This document shows positions 8,481 to 16,666 of a stretch of 64,000 nt of DNA, one piece after another (positions within the stretch are counted from its first letter, which is position 1; each line of letters begins with the position of its first letter). The stretch lies in contig NZ_OESG01000014.1 in NCBI RefSeq assembly GCF_900240945.1, positions 1,096,014 to 1,160,013 on the forward strand. Direction: 5' to 3'. The translations under genes and the position numbers were made by a program. A model generated the notes under the pieces. It had not been told where the DNA came from and made no database searches. It worked only from the letters and a program-made list of their open reading frames with translations. Source of the DNA: Mycobacterium sp. 3519A. GTDB lineage: Bacteria; Actinomycetota; Actinomycetes; Mycobacteriales; Mycobacteriaceae.

Positions 8481-9422
8481 GTGACGATCAGAATGGGTTT
8501 GCAGATTCCTAATTTCTCCTATGGCACCGGTGTCGAAAAGCTGTTCCCGTCGGTGATCGCCCAAGCGCAGGAGGCCGAAGCGGCCGGATTTGACGCCGTG
8601 TTGTTGATGGATCACTTTTACCAACTTCCGATGTTGGGCGCGTTGAGCGAGCCGATGCTCGAGGCCTACACCGCACTGGGCGCGCTGGCCAACGCTACCC
8701 AGAAGGTTCGACTGGGCACCCTGGTCACTGGCGTCACTTATCGCAATCCAGCGCTGCTGGCAAAGATCATCACCACTTTGGACGTCGTGAGTGCCGGCCG
8801 GGCCATCCTCGGCATCGGCGCCGGCTGGTTCGACGTCGAACACGACCAATACGGCTTCGAGTTCGGGACTTTCGGCGACCGGTTCGAACGGTTGGAAGAG
8901 GCACTGACCATCATCGCGCCGATGCTCCGCGGAGAACATGCCACCTTAAAAGGCAAGTGGTATCAGACGGATTCGGCGTTCACGGCGCCACGATTCCGTG
9001 GCGACGTCCCCATCATGCTGGGTGGCGGCGGCGAGAAGAAGACCTTCCGGCTGGCCGCCCGCTTCGCCGAACACCTCAGCATCTCGGCTCCGATCAGCCA
9101 GTTGCGCGCGAAGCTCGATGTGCTGGCCATGCGCTGTGAGGAGGTCGGCCGCGACCCGGCATCGCTGGAGACCAGCACGATGGTCGTGGTCCAGGTCGAG
9201 GAAGGCGCCAGCCCGCCCCCCGGCCTGGAAGACGTGGCCATCGTCGGCAGCCCGCAGCGCATCGCCGAACAACTGCAAACCAAAGTCTTCGGCGCCGGCA
9301 TCAACTCGGTCATCATCAACCTTCCCGGGCACGGTCACACTCCCGGACTTATCACCGACGTCGGTCACGCGATCAGCGCAGTCCTGCCGGAAATCGAATC
9401 ACCCCAGTGGACGCGGGCATAG
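8481..9422 (+). CDS. LLM-class F420-dependent oxidoreductase
   Basis: The protein has a luciferase-like TIM barrel. It opens with MTIRMGLQIPNF, followed by AEAAGFDAVLLMDHFYQLP, LGTLVTGVTYRNPALLAKIITTLDVVSAGRAILGIGAGW and DVPIMLGGGGEKKT. These are the standard blocks of LLM flavin/F420 enzymes of actinobacteria. Such enzymes transfer hydride between F420H2 and diverse substrates, so the substrate cannot be predicted. A second GTG lies one codon upstream. I chose 8481 because a -10-like TACGGT lies 6 bases before it. The gene is monocistronic and convergent with the RipA-like gene. Confidence 0.85.
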   Translation: MTIRMGLQIPNFSYGTGVEKLFPSVIAQAQEAEAAGFDAVLLMDHFYQLPMLGALSEPMLEAYTALGALANATQKVRLGTLVTGVTYRNPALLAKIITTLDVVSAGRAILGIGAGWFDVEHDQYGFEFGTFGDRFERLEEALTIIAPMLRGEHATLKGKWYQTDSAFTAPRFRGDVPIMLGGGGEKKTFRLAARFAEHLSISAPISQLRAKLDVLAMRCEEVGRDPASLETSTMVVVQVEEGASPPPGLEDVAIVGSPQRIAEQLQTKVFGAGINSVIINLPGHGHTPGLITDVGHAISAVLPEIESPQWTRA

Positions 9423-9446
9423 GCAGTCGAGCTTGAGAGACAGATC

Positions 9447-10511
9447 TCAGTACTCGATGAAACGAGTGACGTACGGTGTCATTCCGGCGGTCCGCACCGC
9501 CGACACGTGGACATCGGAACCGGTGTAAGGAGCCTCGAGCATCATGCCCTGGCCCAGATACAAGGCCTCGTGCTGGCTGGCATTGGGGCCGTAGAAGATG
9601 ACGTCGCCGCGGCGCATGAGCGCGACCGGTACTTTGCGGCCAGCGTTGTATTGGTCACCGGAATAGTGGGGCAGCTTGATTCCCACACCGGCGAAGGCGA
9701 AGAGAACGATTCCGGAGCAGTCGAATCCTACTGTCCCCGAACCGGAATCGATCCCTCGCGATGGCCCCGCGGCACTGCCGCCGCCCCACGAATAGGGCAC
9801 TCCGATCTGTGACATCGCGCGGCGAATCACATACTCGGACGCTTGCTGTCCGTGCACCCTCGGTATCACACCGTTGGTGAGCCCGCCTTGTCGACCGGTG
9901 ATACTGGCCGGCACCAGCCCCAGACTGGCCAGGAAGGATCTGCCCATATCGGCGGTCACGCTGGCCGACGTGGTCGCAACTCCCAGGATCGAGTTCACGA
10001 TCGCAAGCGGATCCCGTGCGACGTTGGCACTCGGCACCATCGGCAACGTGGGGTCCCACTGTTGAGACCCGTCGGGGACACCCAACCGGTCCAACGCGAG
10101 ACCGCCGGTGCGCGTGGTGAATCCCGCGGGTGTGACGATCCGCAGCGATGATTTTTGCTGTTGCGCGACGCGATCGGAGCGCAGCCGCGGTCTGATGAAC
10201 GCGCCGTGCACGAGGCTGCGTTGGCCGCCGGACTGATCGCGGTCGACCTCGGTTATCGCTGTCTTGGCATGCCCGCGCGGATGCGATGCGGCATCCGCAG
10301 CCGCGACCAACTCGCGCTGGTAGTTGTCCTGCGGGGTCCTGGGTGTCCAGCTGTGCTGCACGCTAACCAGAGTGAGGAGCAGCAACGCGGTCGCTGCCCC
10401 GACGATGCCACGACTAAGGCTCCAGTCGCGCGGCAACGTTCGCCGACCGTGCCGCGCACGCAGCGCAGAACCGCGGCGCATGACTTGGCTCTGTCCACCG
10501 TTGCACGGCAT
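9447..10511 (-). CDS. Secreted NlpC/P60 peptidoglycan endopeptidase, RipA/RipB-like
   Basis: A hydrophobic segment at residues 34-51 is an uncleaved anchor or signal peptide. Residues 225-354 form an NlpC/P60 domain close to mycobacterial RipA and RipB: VPYSWGGG, FDCSG, SQHEALYLG and MLEAPYTG. The triad Cys265, His314 and Glu326 has the same spacing (49 and 12) as RipA. These enzymes cut the D-Glu/mDAP bond in peptidoglycan stems during septation. The N-terminal part is low-complexity and lacks the long coiled coil of RipA, so autoinhibition would differ. AAGGAG stands 5 bases before the ATG. It lies in a sparse region rather than in the ripAB locus. Confidence 0.85.
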   Translation of the reverse strand: MPCNGGQSQVMRRGSALRARHGRRTLPRDWSLSRGIVGAATALLLLTLVSVQHSWTPRTPQDNYQRELVAAADAASHPRGHAKTAITEVDRDQSGGQRSLVHGAFIRPRLRSDRVAQQQKSSLRIVTPAGFTTRTGGLALDRLGVPDGSQQWDPTLPMVPSANVARDPLAIVNSILGVATTSASVTADMGRSFLASLGLVPASITGRQGGLTNGVIPRVHGQQASEYVIRRAMSQIGVPYSWGGGSAAGPSRGIDSGSGTVGFDCSGIVLFAFAGVGIKLPHYSGDQYNAGRKVPVALMRRGDVIFYGPNASQHEALYLGQGMMLEAPYTGSDVHVSAVRTAGMTPYVTRFIEY

Positions 10512-10705
10512 GTCGCTCCTTTTCGTTTTCGGGTGTCCTCGTGGGTCAAACCCTCAATGTCTACTAATGGTAGAGGCGCAGGCAGAACATTAGCAGGCGG
10601 TAAGCCGCGGAGGAAGGGGCGAATTTTTCCAATGGTGATTACGTCGCGATCCAGCACGGCCCGTGACGGGGTAATCACCGGCGCACACGAAGAATGTGAA
10701 ATCGC

Positions 10706-12073
10706 TCAGCGTGATCGCGCGTCGGGAGATGGGCGCCAGGTGTCGGCGATCGGCGCTCCCTCAGAACCGTTGCCACAGAAGGACGCGACATAATCCACGA
10801 CGGCACCGATGAGGACTTGACATGGCCGCGGCGAACCGGTGATGTAGGTCAGCATCGTGGCACCTTGATGGGCGGCAACGAGACTTACGGCTAAATGCTC
10901 GATATCGGCGGCCGCCGCAAGCTCGCCGGTCCTGCTCATGGCCTGCAGACCGTCGCGGAAACGTCCCAGCAGGCGGTCATATGCTTCTGCCATATCGCCG
11001 ATGAGCGTCGGCTCAGCTTCCAATAGCTCACTGACCAGTGAACCGAACGGACACCCGCCACGCACGTGCACCGGCCCGACATCGGCCAAGCACGCGACCG
11101 CCCAGGCCCGTAAAGCGGCTAGGCTTGCCAGCCCGCCGAATTGGGGCTGAGACAGAAAGGCATCGAAGTCATCTGCGCAGGCCATCAGCACCCTGCGGGT
11201 CAGCTCCGTCCTGCCGGTGAAGTAATGCGCCAGTTGAGAACCGCTGACTCCCACGGCACTTCGCACGTCGTGAAGACTCGTACCGCGCACCCCGTGGTCG
11301 AACATCAGCTCGGCCGCACCGGCAACGATGCGCCGACGCGTAGCCAGCCCTTTGTCTGTCAACCGGGCCTCCGCCCAAGCGGAATCCACTGACGGTGCAG
11401 GCCAGCGGTATCCGCGTGGCATTGGGCGCGGCGAGCGCTCGGCCACGTCGGCCGCGAACATCCGCAGGTGGTTGACGACGAAACGCAGCGCGCTGTGTAG
11501 CGGCCAGGCGTGGCGATAGGTGAAGCTCAGCAGACAGCCGCCCTGGTGTCCGCCGACGACGACGTTGGCCAGTAGATGCGGATCAGCCGTCGGCGTGAGC
11601 ACACCGTCACGCTTCATGTGCTCGAATCGTGCCTCAAAGAAGGCGACCCAACGACGATAGCCGCTGGCCACCGCCTCCCGCGTGTCCGCGTCCGCCTTGG
11701 CCAACTGACCAGCCAGCCCGTGATAGGTCGGTCGGCCGCTGTAGCCGAACTTGCCGAGATGGCGAATATTGAGCGCGACCCAGTTCTCCCACTGCGTCCA
11801 CGAGGTCAGCTCGCCCACGGCAGGGTCGCGATGTATCGCCATGATCAACTCGATCTGACGTTCGAGAACCGCGCGAACCAGCGACTGCTTGTCCGCAAAG
11901 TAATGGTTGATCTGAGATCCACTGACCCCGGCGGCCACTCGCACCCGATCGAGACTCAAGCCCTCAAGGCCATCGACGAGTATCACGTCGGCCGCACACT
12001 GCAAGATCCGCTGACGAGTCGCGTGTCCTCTGGCGGTGAGACCTCGTGTAGCAAAGGGCGGTTCGCCGATCAT
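10706..12073 (-). CDS. Tandem double TetR-family regulator
   Basis: One 455-residue chain contains two complete TetR proteins in a row. The first DNA-binding domain (about 12-65) has LSLDRVRVAAGVSGSQINHYF. The second (about 245-300) has TSLHDVRSAVGVSGSQLAHYF. The recognition helices are nearly the same. Each is followed by a ligand-binding domain with a similar end (GGHQGGCLLSFTY and AAHQGATMLTYI). A single TetR is about 200 residues and acts as a dimer, so this protein may act as a covalent dimer. The ATG at 12073 (MIGEPPFATRG) is chosen because upstream residues do not belong to the domain. A palindrome at 12185-12205 is a candidate own operator. Confidence 0.85.
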   Translation of the reverse strand: MIGEPPFATRGLTARGHATRQRILQCAADVILVDGLEGLSLDRVRVAAGVSGSQINHYFADKQSLVRAVLERQIELIMAIHRDPAVGELTSWTQWENWVALNIRHLGKFGYSGRPTYHGLAGQLAKADADTREAVASGYRRWVAFFEARFEHMKRDGVLTPTADPHLLANVVVGGHQGGCLLSFTYRHAWPLHSALRFVVNHLRMFAADVAERSPRPMPRGYRWPAPSVDSAWAEARLTDKGLATRRRIVAGAAELMFDHGVRGTSLHDVRSAVGVSGSQLAHYFTGRTELTRRVLMACADDFDAFLSQPQFGGLASLAALRAWAVACLADVGPVHVRGGCPFGSLVSELLEAEPTLIGDMAEAYDRLLGRFRDGLQAMSRTGELAAAADIEHLAVSLVAAHQGATMLTYITGSPRPCQVLIGAVVDYVASFCGNGSEGAPIADTWRPSPDARSR

Positions 12074-12529
12074 GAGACTGTAAACGATACTCCCCGAATA
12101 CCAAACGGCCGAGTCGGACGCGGAACAGAACACGTCAGTTCATGGTGCGTTCGATCGACACAAGTAATGGGACAGAACACCCAAAAACGGTAAGCTAGAC
12201 CGTTTGAACTTCTCCGGTCGCTGCAGACCGGTTCGCATGCGAAATCCCAGTCTCCCTATGCCGCAGCCACATCACACTTTGCCACATACCACCGGCCAGC
12301 ACGCATATGTCGGAATCTGCGTTCCGTTAAGCCGGATCGTCGAACAATGTTGGGTGTGATGACCCAGAAATTGTCCGCGGCACAGCTCGGCGCGTCATCT
12401 CGATGCCGACCGGGCCTCGATGCGCTACGGCGTCGGACATGTCGGCCTCTACCTGAGTTGTTCAGCCGCAGTGACGTTATTCGCCCATGTCCGTCGCCGA
12501 TGAACCCGAAGATTTTGACGTGTAACGCT
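12074..12529 (-). other. Promoter-bearing gap upstream of the double TetR gene
   Basis: About 450 bases separate the GNAT gene from the downstream TetR gene on the same strand. The TetR-proximal part has the palindrome listed separately. The rest has open frames without recognisable protein. Confidence 0.45.
12185..12205. promoter_or_regulatory. Inverted-repeat operator candidate, AAACGGT-N7-ACCGTTT
   Basis: Two perfect 7-base arms flank a 7-base spacer, 112 bases upstream of the double TetR start. Position and symmetry fit autoregulation by that protein; this is inferred. Confidence 0.5.
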
Positions 12530-13345
12530 TTAGGGCGTCCATGCCCAGTTGTGGCGCAGGTACATCGGTTGCAGACCCGAGCGCAACATGTTGTCGAGCG
12601 ACGGGTTGGTCGCGCCGGGGGCGGGGCGGCCTGTTTCCGCAACAAGCCATCGACAGCCTGCGGACGCCGCCTCGCTGGCACGAACAGCGAGCATGGCCGA
12701 CTGAGCGCCGCGGTTGCGATGACTAGGCAACGTCGCGTCCGCGTTGAATGAACCGACAGCACCATGGATGTACAGGTTCGCGGCGGCGACCATCGTGTCG
12801 TCGTCCCATGCAGCATATGGGCGGAAGTTTGGATGTTGCGCGCTCGCCACGAACATGTCCAACAGTTGCTCTTCGGGCATTTCGAATCCTTGCAGGGTCA
12901 CCGACGCCCATTGAGCAGCATCACTGTCAGAGACCGGCGTCACCCTCAATTCACTTGTTCCCGGACGGAACTGATTCACGTCGCAGGCCAGCTTGAACCA
13001 CGACGACCTCAACGTGAACCCATGGCGTGCACAGATCTCATCCCAGTCGGCGGGAATCGCGTGGGGCGCGATCTGGATGACGGCGCCGGAACTCTGTTCG
13101 CCACGATAGAAGTCAACGATCTCGTCGATCAATTCTGCCGATACCGGCTCAGTGATTCCAAAACCCAGAGCTTTGGACCAGTATTTGGTCACGTCATGAC
13201 GCATCGACACCGCAACCCCGCCGCCGATTCTTGTGGTGGATATACCTAGTCGGGCCTTTGTCTCCGCTGACGCCATCGCGAGGTATTGATACATGAACTC
13301 GGCCTCGGCCTGCTCAGCGAGCATGCCGAGAGTCTCAATTGTCAT
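12530..13345 (-). CDS. GNAT-family N-acetyltransferase
   Basis: The C-terminal half carries the acetyl-CoA-binding motif of the GNAT fold: GSFNADATLPSHRNRGAQ with the RNRGAQ pyrophosphate loop, then a helix (AMLAVRASEAASAGCRWLVAET) and a C-terminal YLRHNWAW strand. The N-terminal half (1-130) is a second GNAT-like domain of lower similarity, as in other 270-residue actinobacterial members. The acceptor substrate is not known. GAGGA sits 7 bases before the ATG. It is divergent from the VapBC module across a 644-base gap. Confidence 0.75.
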   Translation of the reverse strand: MTIETLGMLAEQAEAEFMYQYLAMASAETKARLGISTTRIGGGVAVSMRHDVTKYWSKALGFGITEPVSAELIDEIVDFYRGEQSSGAVIQIAPHAIPADWDEICARHGFTLRSSWFKLACDVNQFRPGTSELRVTPVSDSDAAQWASVTLQGFEMPEEQLLDMFVASAQHPNFRPYAAWDDDTMVAAANLYIHGAVGSFNADATLPSHRNRGAQSAMLAVRASEAASAGCRWLVAETGRPAPGATNPSLDNMLRSGLQPMYLRHNWAWTP

Positions 13346-13989
13346 CGTGAATCCTCACTTCCGTTGGGGCTCAACATGAGAAGGTCCTCTCCTGCCGCTA
13401 CGGTCCGCCTGCGTTGCGTCATTCACATACAGGCTGCCTTGCATGATAAGCACCCGACTTCGCGAGTCACCCGCCGCCGGGCTCGAACGAAGATGTCAGC
13501 TAGATCGTCACCGCAGCCGACACGGTGATGATTGCGGACATGTGCGTAAACGACGGTCGTGATATCGAGACCGGATACGTCTAGCCGCAAGTCGTACAAG
13601 GCTTTTCGTACTCTGAGGAATATGAGAGGGGTTTCGCATCGATCAGGAGAATGAGTGTAACGATCGTTCGACGCCAGAACTGCCGGCTGCCCACTGCCGT
13701 CCGATCTAATTTCGCCGCTCACTTGTCGAACGCGTATCGCAGCGGCCGACGGGAGACGATCCCATGGCGTCGCGTTCACAGACCGCGGCGTCGGCTATCC
13801 GGCAGCACCTGTGTCAGCCGACGATCACACCGTCGCGCTCACGGGCGCACGCCGCAGATGGCGATGGCTTCGGACCATGCGCCGCCTGGACGCGAAACGA
13901 CGTGCCGCCGCGACGGGCTGAGGGATCACATGGCCACGCCATGCCTGGTGACAGCAAGGCATCAGTTCAAATGATGCTATGCTTTCATC
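13346..13989. other. Gap between the GNAT gene and VapBC
   Basis: This 644-base region has no recognisable gene. A leftward frame at 13423-13779 is open for 118 codons, but it has no ribosome-binding site or family motif and was not accepted. The right end holds the vapB promoter. The region may be the remains of inserted or decayed DNA beside the toxin-antitoxin pair. Confidence 0.4.
13978..13983 (+). promoter_or_regulatory. -10 box of vapBC, probably leaderless
   Basis: TATGCT, preceded by an extended TG-like context, ends 6 bases before the GTG of vapB. Transcription would start on the start codon itself. Confidence 0.5.
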
Positions 13990-14244
13990 GTGCGGACCAC
14001 GGTTACGCTCGATGACGACACCTTGGCCGTCGTCCGTCGGCGCATGCGTGAGCGGGGCGTCTCGTTTAAGGAGGCGCTCAACGGCGCCATCCGTGACGGG
14101 GCCCAAGGCCGCGCTTCCCCTGCAGCCTTCGTCACCCGTACCGCGGACCTCGGCGTGCCGTCGGTGAACCTCGACCGCGCGCTGCAACTCGCCGCCGAGC
14201 TGGAAGACGAGGAGCTGCTGCGCCGGCAGCGCCGTGGCGCTTGA
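13990..14244 (+). CDS. vapB: VapB-family antitoxin
   Basis: This 84-residue protein opens with MRTTVTLDDDTLAVVRRRMRERG, a ribbon-helix-helix DNA-binding segment, and continues with SFKEALNGAIRDG. The C-terminal tail (LDRALQLAAELEDEELLRR) is the part that usually wraps around the toxin. It starts with GTG and has no ribosome-binding site; a -10 box lies 6 bases before it. It precedes vapC with a 4-base overlap. As in other VapBC systems it should bind VapC and repress its own promoter; this is family knowledge. Confidence 0.85.
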   Translation: MRTTVTLDDDTLAVVRRRMRERGVSFKEALNGAIRDGAQGRASPAAFVTRTADLGVPSVNLDRALQLAAELEDEELLRRQRRGA

Positions 14245-14681
14245 AGATCGTCGACGCCAACGTGCTTCTTTATGCGGTGAATTCGGCTGCCGAGCACCAT
14301 GACACCAGCAGGCGCTGGCTCGATCACGCCCTCTCGGGCGCCGATACCGTCGGCTTGGCATGGGTGCCGATGCTGGCTTTCGTACGGCTGACCACCAAGG
14401 TCGGACTGTTTCCCGCCCCGCTGCGCACGCAGGACGCGATGCGACAGGTCGACGACTGGTGCAGCGCCCCAGGGGCGGTCGTCGTCGGCCCGACCGCGCG
14501 CCACCCGGAGTTACTCAGCACCCTGCTCTCGCAAGTAGGAACCGGCGGCAATCTCGTCAACGATGCCCACCTGGCCGCCCTGGCGCTGGAACACAGAGCC
14601 GGAATCGTCAGTTACGACAGCGACTTCGGCCGCTTCGGTGGGGTGCGTTGGGATACCCCCGACGCGCTCCTAGACCGCTGA
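14241..14681 (+). CDS. vapC: VapC-family PIN-domain ribonuclease toxin
   Basis: This is a PIN domain of 146 residues. The acidic residues expected for Mg2+ binding are in VDANVLLYA (Asp5), LVNDAHLAALALEH and YDSDFGRF. VapC toxins cleave tRNA or rRNA when released from VapB. Translation would start at a TTG inside the TTGA shared with the vapB stop, a coupled start that keeps toxin below antitoxin. A terminator hairpin follows 14 bases after the stop. Length and motif order are complete, so the toxin looks functional. Confidence 0.88.
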   Translation: MKIVDANVLLYAVNSAAEHHDTSRRWLDHALSGADTVGLAWVPMLAFVRLTTKVGLFPAPLRTQDAMRQVDDWCSAPGAVVVGPTARHPELLSTLLSQVGTGGNLVNDAHLAALALEHRAGIVSYDSDFGRFGGVRWDTPDALLDR

Positions 14682-14694
14682 CCAACAAATCTTC

Positions 14695-14726
14695 AAGAGG
14701 GGCATCCCGTAGCGGGTGCCCCTCTT
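14695..14726 (+). terminator. Rho-independent terminator after vapC
   Basis: AAGAGGGGCA-TCCCG pairs with CGGG-TGCCCCTCTT around a 3-base loop with one bulged T, followed by TCTAT. It lies 14 bases after the vapC stop. Confidence 0.8.
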
Positions 14727-14745
14727 TCTATGTCAGCGTGTCGGG

Positions 14746-15870
14746 ATGGAAAAGCGTCGAGTGGTGATCGCCGGCCTTGGCGACAGCGGCGTTCTCACCG
14801 CAATCCGGTTGGCTCGACACGCCGATGTGGTCGGAATCTCGGCCAAACCGGCCTTGGTCAGCGGGCAGGAACTCGGCTGGCGACTGTCGCGGCCCCAGGA
14901 GTGGGCGCGCGCCAATTGGGTTGCGTTCGACAAGTTCCGCGGGCTCGACCGGGTCCGCACCGTGCACGGCACCCTGTCCGGACTCGACCTGGCGGCGCGC
15001 AAAGTCCTTGTGCGCCACGACGACGGGTCGACGTCCGCCGAGGCGTACGACGCGTTGGTCATTTCGACCGGGGTGAGCAACGGGTTCTGGCGCAGACCAG
15101 ACTTCCAATCCGCCGACGAGATCGCGGCGGAACTTTGTGCCGCGCACGACCGGCTCGCCAAGGCCGAGTCGGTGATCGTGGTCGGCGGCGGAGCCGCCGC
15201 CATCAGCAGCGCCGTCAACGTCGCCAGGACGTGGCCCGGTAAGCGGGTCGACCTTTACTTCCCGAACGATCGAGCCCTCGTCGAGCACCACCCGCGCGCA
15301 TGGGAACGCGTCCAGCGCAGGCTCGACGAGGCCGGCGTGCGGCTGCACCCGCGGCATCGCGCGGTGGTCCCCGACGGCTTCGCCTGCGACCGGATCACCA
15401 GCGATCCGGTGCAGTGGAGCACCGGGCAGTCGCAGTCGTCCGCCGACGCGGTGCTGTGGGCGATCGGACGGGTCCGGCCCAACACCGGCTGGCTGCCCAC
15501 CGAACTGCTGGACGACGGCGGCTTCGTGCGGGTCACCCCACAGCTCCAGGTGCCGGGACACCCGGATGTGTTCGCGGTGGGCGACGTCGCCGCGACGGAC
15601 CCGTTGCGCAGTTCGGCCCGAAACAGGGCCGATGGGCTGCTCGCGCACAACGTCCGCGCCTCATTCGTTGGCGGACCGATGCGCGATTACCGCCCGCCGA
15701 AGCGGCGGTGGGGTTCAGTCGTCGGCATCCAGCCCGACGGGCTCGAAGTGTTCGCCCCGAACGGCCGCGCGTTCACGTTCCCGGCGTGGTCGTTCGATCG
15801 GGTGCTGATGCCGCTCATCGTCCGCTGGGGCATTTATCGGGGTGTGCGGGAAAACCGGCCGCTGGCTTGA
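14746..15870 (+). CDS. FAD-dependent pyridine nucleotide-disulfide-type oxidoreductase
   Basis: The protein has the two-dinucleotide-domain layout of NDH-2/AIF-like oxidoreductases. The first FAD-binding strand is RRVVIAGLGDSGVLTA, the second Rossmann segment is SVIVVGGGAAAISSAVNVA (about residues 140-160), and the FAD-contacting HPDVFAVGDVAATD lies near 280. No redox-active CxxxxC pair is present, so it is not a thiol reductase. It may oxidise NAD(P)H with a quinone or protein partner; the partner is unknown. The ATG at 14746 is used because earlier in-frame codons lie in the vapC terminator. It is the first gene of the densely coded part of the window. Confidence 0.8.
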   Translation: MEKRRVVIAGLGDSGVLTAIRLARHADVVGISAKPALVSGQELGWRLSRPQEWARANWVAFDKFRGLDRVRTVHGTLSGLDLAARKVLVRHDDGSTSAEAYDALVISTGVSNGFWRRPDFQSADEIAAELCAAHDRLAKAESVIVVGGGAAAISSAVNVARTWPGKRVDLYFPNDRALVEHHPRAWERVQRRLDEAGVRLHPRHRAVVPDGFACDRITSDPVQWSTGQSQSSADAVLWAIGRVRPNTGWLPTELLDDGGFVRVTPQLQVPGHPDVFAVGDVAATDPLRSSARNRADGLLAHNVRASFVGGPMRDYRPPKRRWGSVVGIQPDGLEVFAPNGRAFTFPAWSFDRVLMPLIVRWGIYRGVRENRPLA

Positions 15871-15993
15871 AACGGCTCGATTCCTGCCAACCGCCGATCA
15901 ATTACTGCCATCGGAATTAAAGCCTTGACCTGTGTGTTTAAGCAGTCAGACCGGTTGAAAACAAAGAAGGCACACACAGAAGAGGGCACCACA

Positions 15994-16161
15994 ATGAAGA
16001 AGTTCGGATTTGCCACAGTCATCGCCAGCGGACTGACCGCCGCGGTCCTCGGCTTCGCAGGAGCCGCCCAGGCGGACGTCGCTCACCACGAGTGGGTGCA
16101 TGACATCCAGCAGAAGGCCACGGTCGGTTCGGTGACACCGAGCTTCGGCAACGGCCGCTGA
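15994..16161 (+). CDS. Small secreted mycobacterial protein
   Basis: This 55-residue protein starts MKKFGFATVIASGLTAAVLG and has a signal peptide ending in AAQA near residue 27, leaving a mature peptide of about 28 residues (DVAHHEWVHDIQQK and on). AGAGG lies 9 bases before the ATG. It is closed by a strong terminator. Short secreted proteins with this leader are common in mycobacteria and their roles are unknown. Confidence 0.7.
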   Translation: MKKFGFATVIASGLTAAVLGFAGAAQADVAHHEWVHDIQQKATVGSVTPSFGNGR

Positions 16162-16181
16162 CCAAGACCCCCCCAAAAAAG

Positions 16182-16214
16182 CAAGAGGGGCGCCCCCACC
16201 GGGCGCCCCTCTTG
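16182..16214. terminator. Bidirectional terminator hairpin
   Basis: A perfect 14-base-pair stem (16182-16195 with 16201-16214, arm CAAGAGGGGCGCCC) closes a 5-base loop. It lies between the ends of two convergent genes and is preceded by AAAAAA (a T-tract on the other strand), so it can serve both. Confidence 0.85.
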
Positions 16215-16228
16215 TCATGTTCTGGGGC

Positions 16229-16495
16229 TCAATCGCGGACGATCACCGTGATGTAGCCGATCGGGATGCCGGTGTGTGCGGCGATGTACTTACGGGCGGC
16301 CACCTCGACGGCGACCCGGTGACTGGCACGAGTCACGCCGCCGATCTCGGGGATGCGGATGACCCAGCCGGTGACTTCGGGGCTGACCTCGATTTCGAAG
16401 CACTGACCTGCGGTCATTCCGGGGACCCTGCGAATGGAACGGCCACTGCGGAAGGGCTGTGCGGAAACGGTCCGTGAGGCGAACTGCGTGGGCAT
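16229..16495 (-). CDS. HicB-like-fold small protein
   Basis: Eighty-eight residues. After a basic N-terminus the segment FEIEVSPEVTGWVIRIPEIGGVTRASHRVAVEVAARKYIA resembles the partial RNase-H fold of HicB-like proteins: strand, strand, PEIGG turn and helix. No DNA-binding tail and no HicA partner are present, so it is not a normal HicAB antitoxin. AGGAG (16501-16505) stands 5 bases before the ATG at 16495 and fixes this start; a longer upstream frame is not needed. The role is unknown. Confidence 0.6.
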   Translation of the reverse strand: MPTQFASRTVSAQPFRSGRSIRRVPGMTAGQCFEIEVSPEVTGWVIRIPEIGGVTRASHRVAVEVAARKYIAAHTGIPIGYITVIVRD

Positions 16496-16666
16496 GCTCT
16501 CTCCTGGGCGACGGGGAACCGCGGGACAGCGTACTGCGAAAGGGCGCTCGCGCATAATCTGTGAGCGTCGGATGATCCGTCCGGGCCGACTCTGTATGGT
16601 CGGGGAGTTCACTGAAGAAGGGTCAGCGCGGCCGGGGTGACGTTACGTAAAAGGACGTGATAACCG

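Noticed and set aside
13460..13500. GTTCGAGCCCGG on the minus strand, like the T-arm of a tRNA
   Set aside because: The bases flanking the loop do not pair as a T-stem and no cloverleaf can be drawn around it.
13423..13779. Leftward 118-codon frame between the GNAT gene and vapB
   Set aside because: No ribosome-binding site, no recognisable domain, and it overlaps equally open frames on the other strand. Kept only as a remark in the gap entry.
16229..16495. HicAB toxin-antitoxin pair
   Set aside because: The protein has a HicB-like fold segment but no HicA gene is adjacent and no DNA-binding tail is present.
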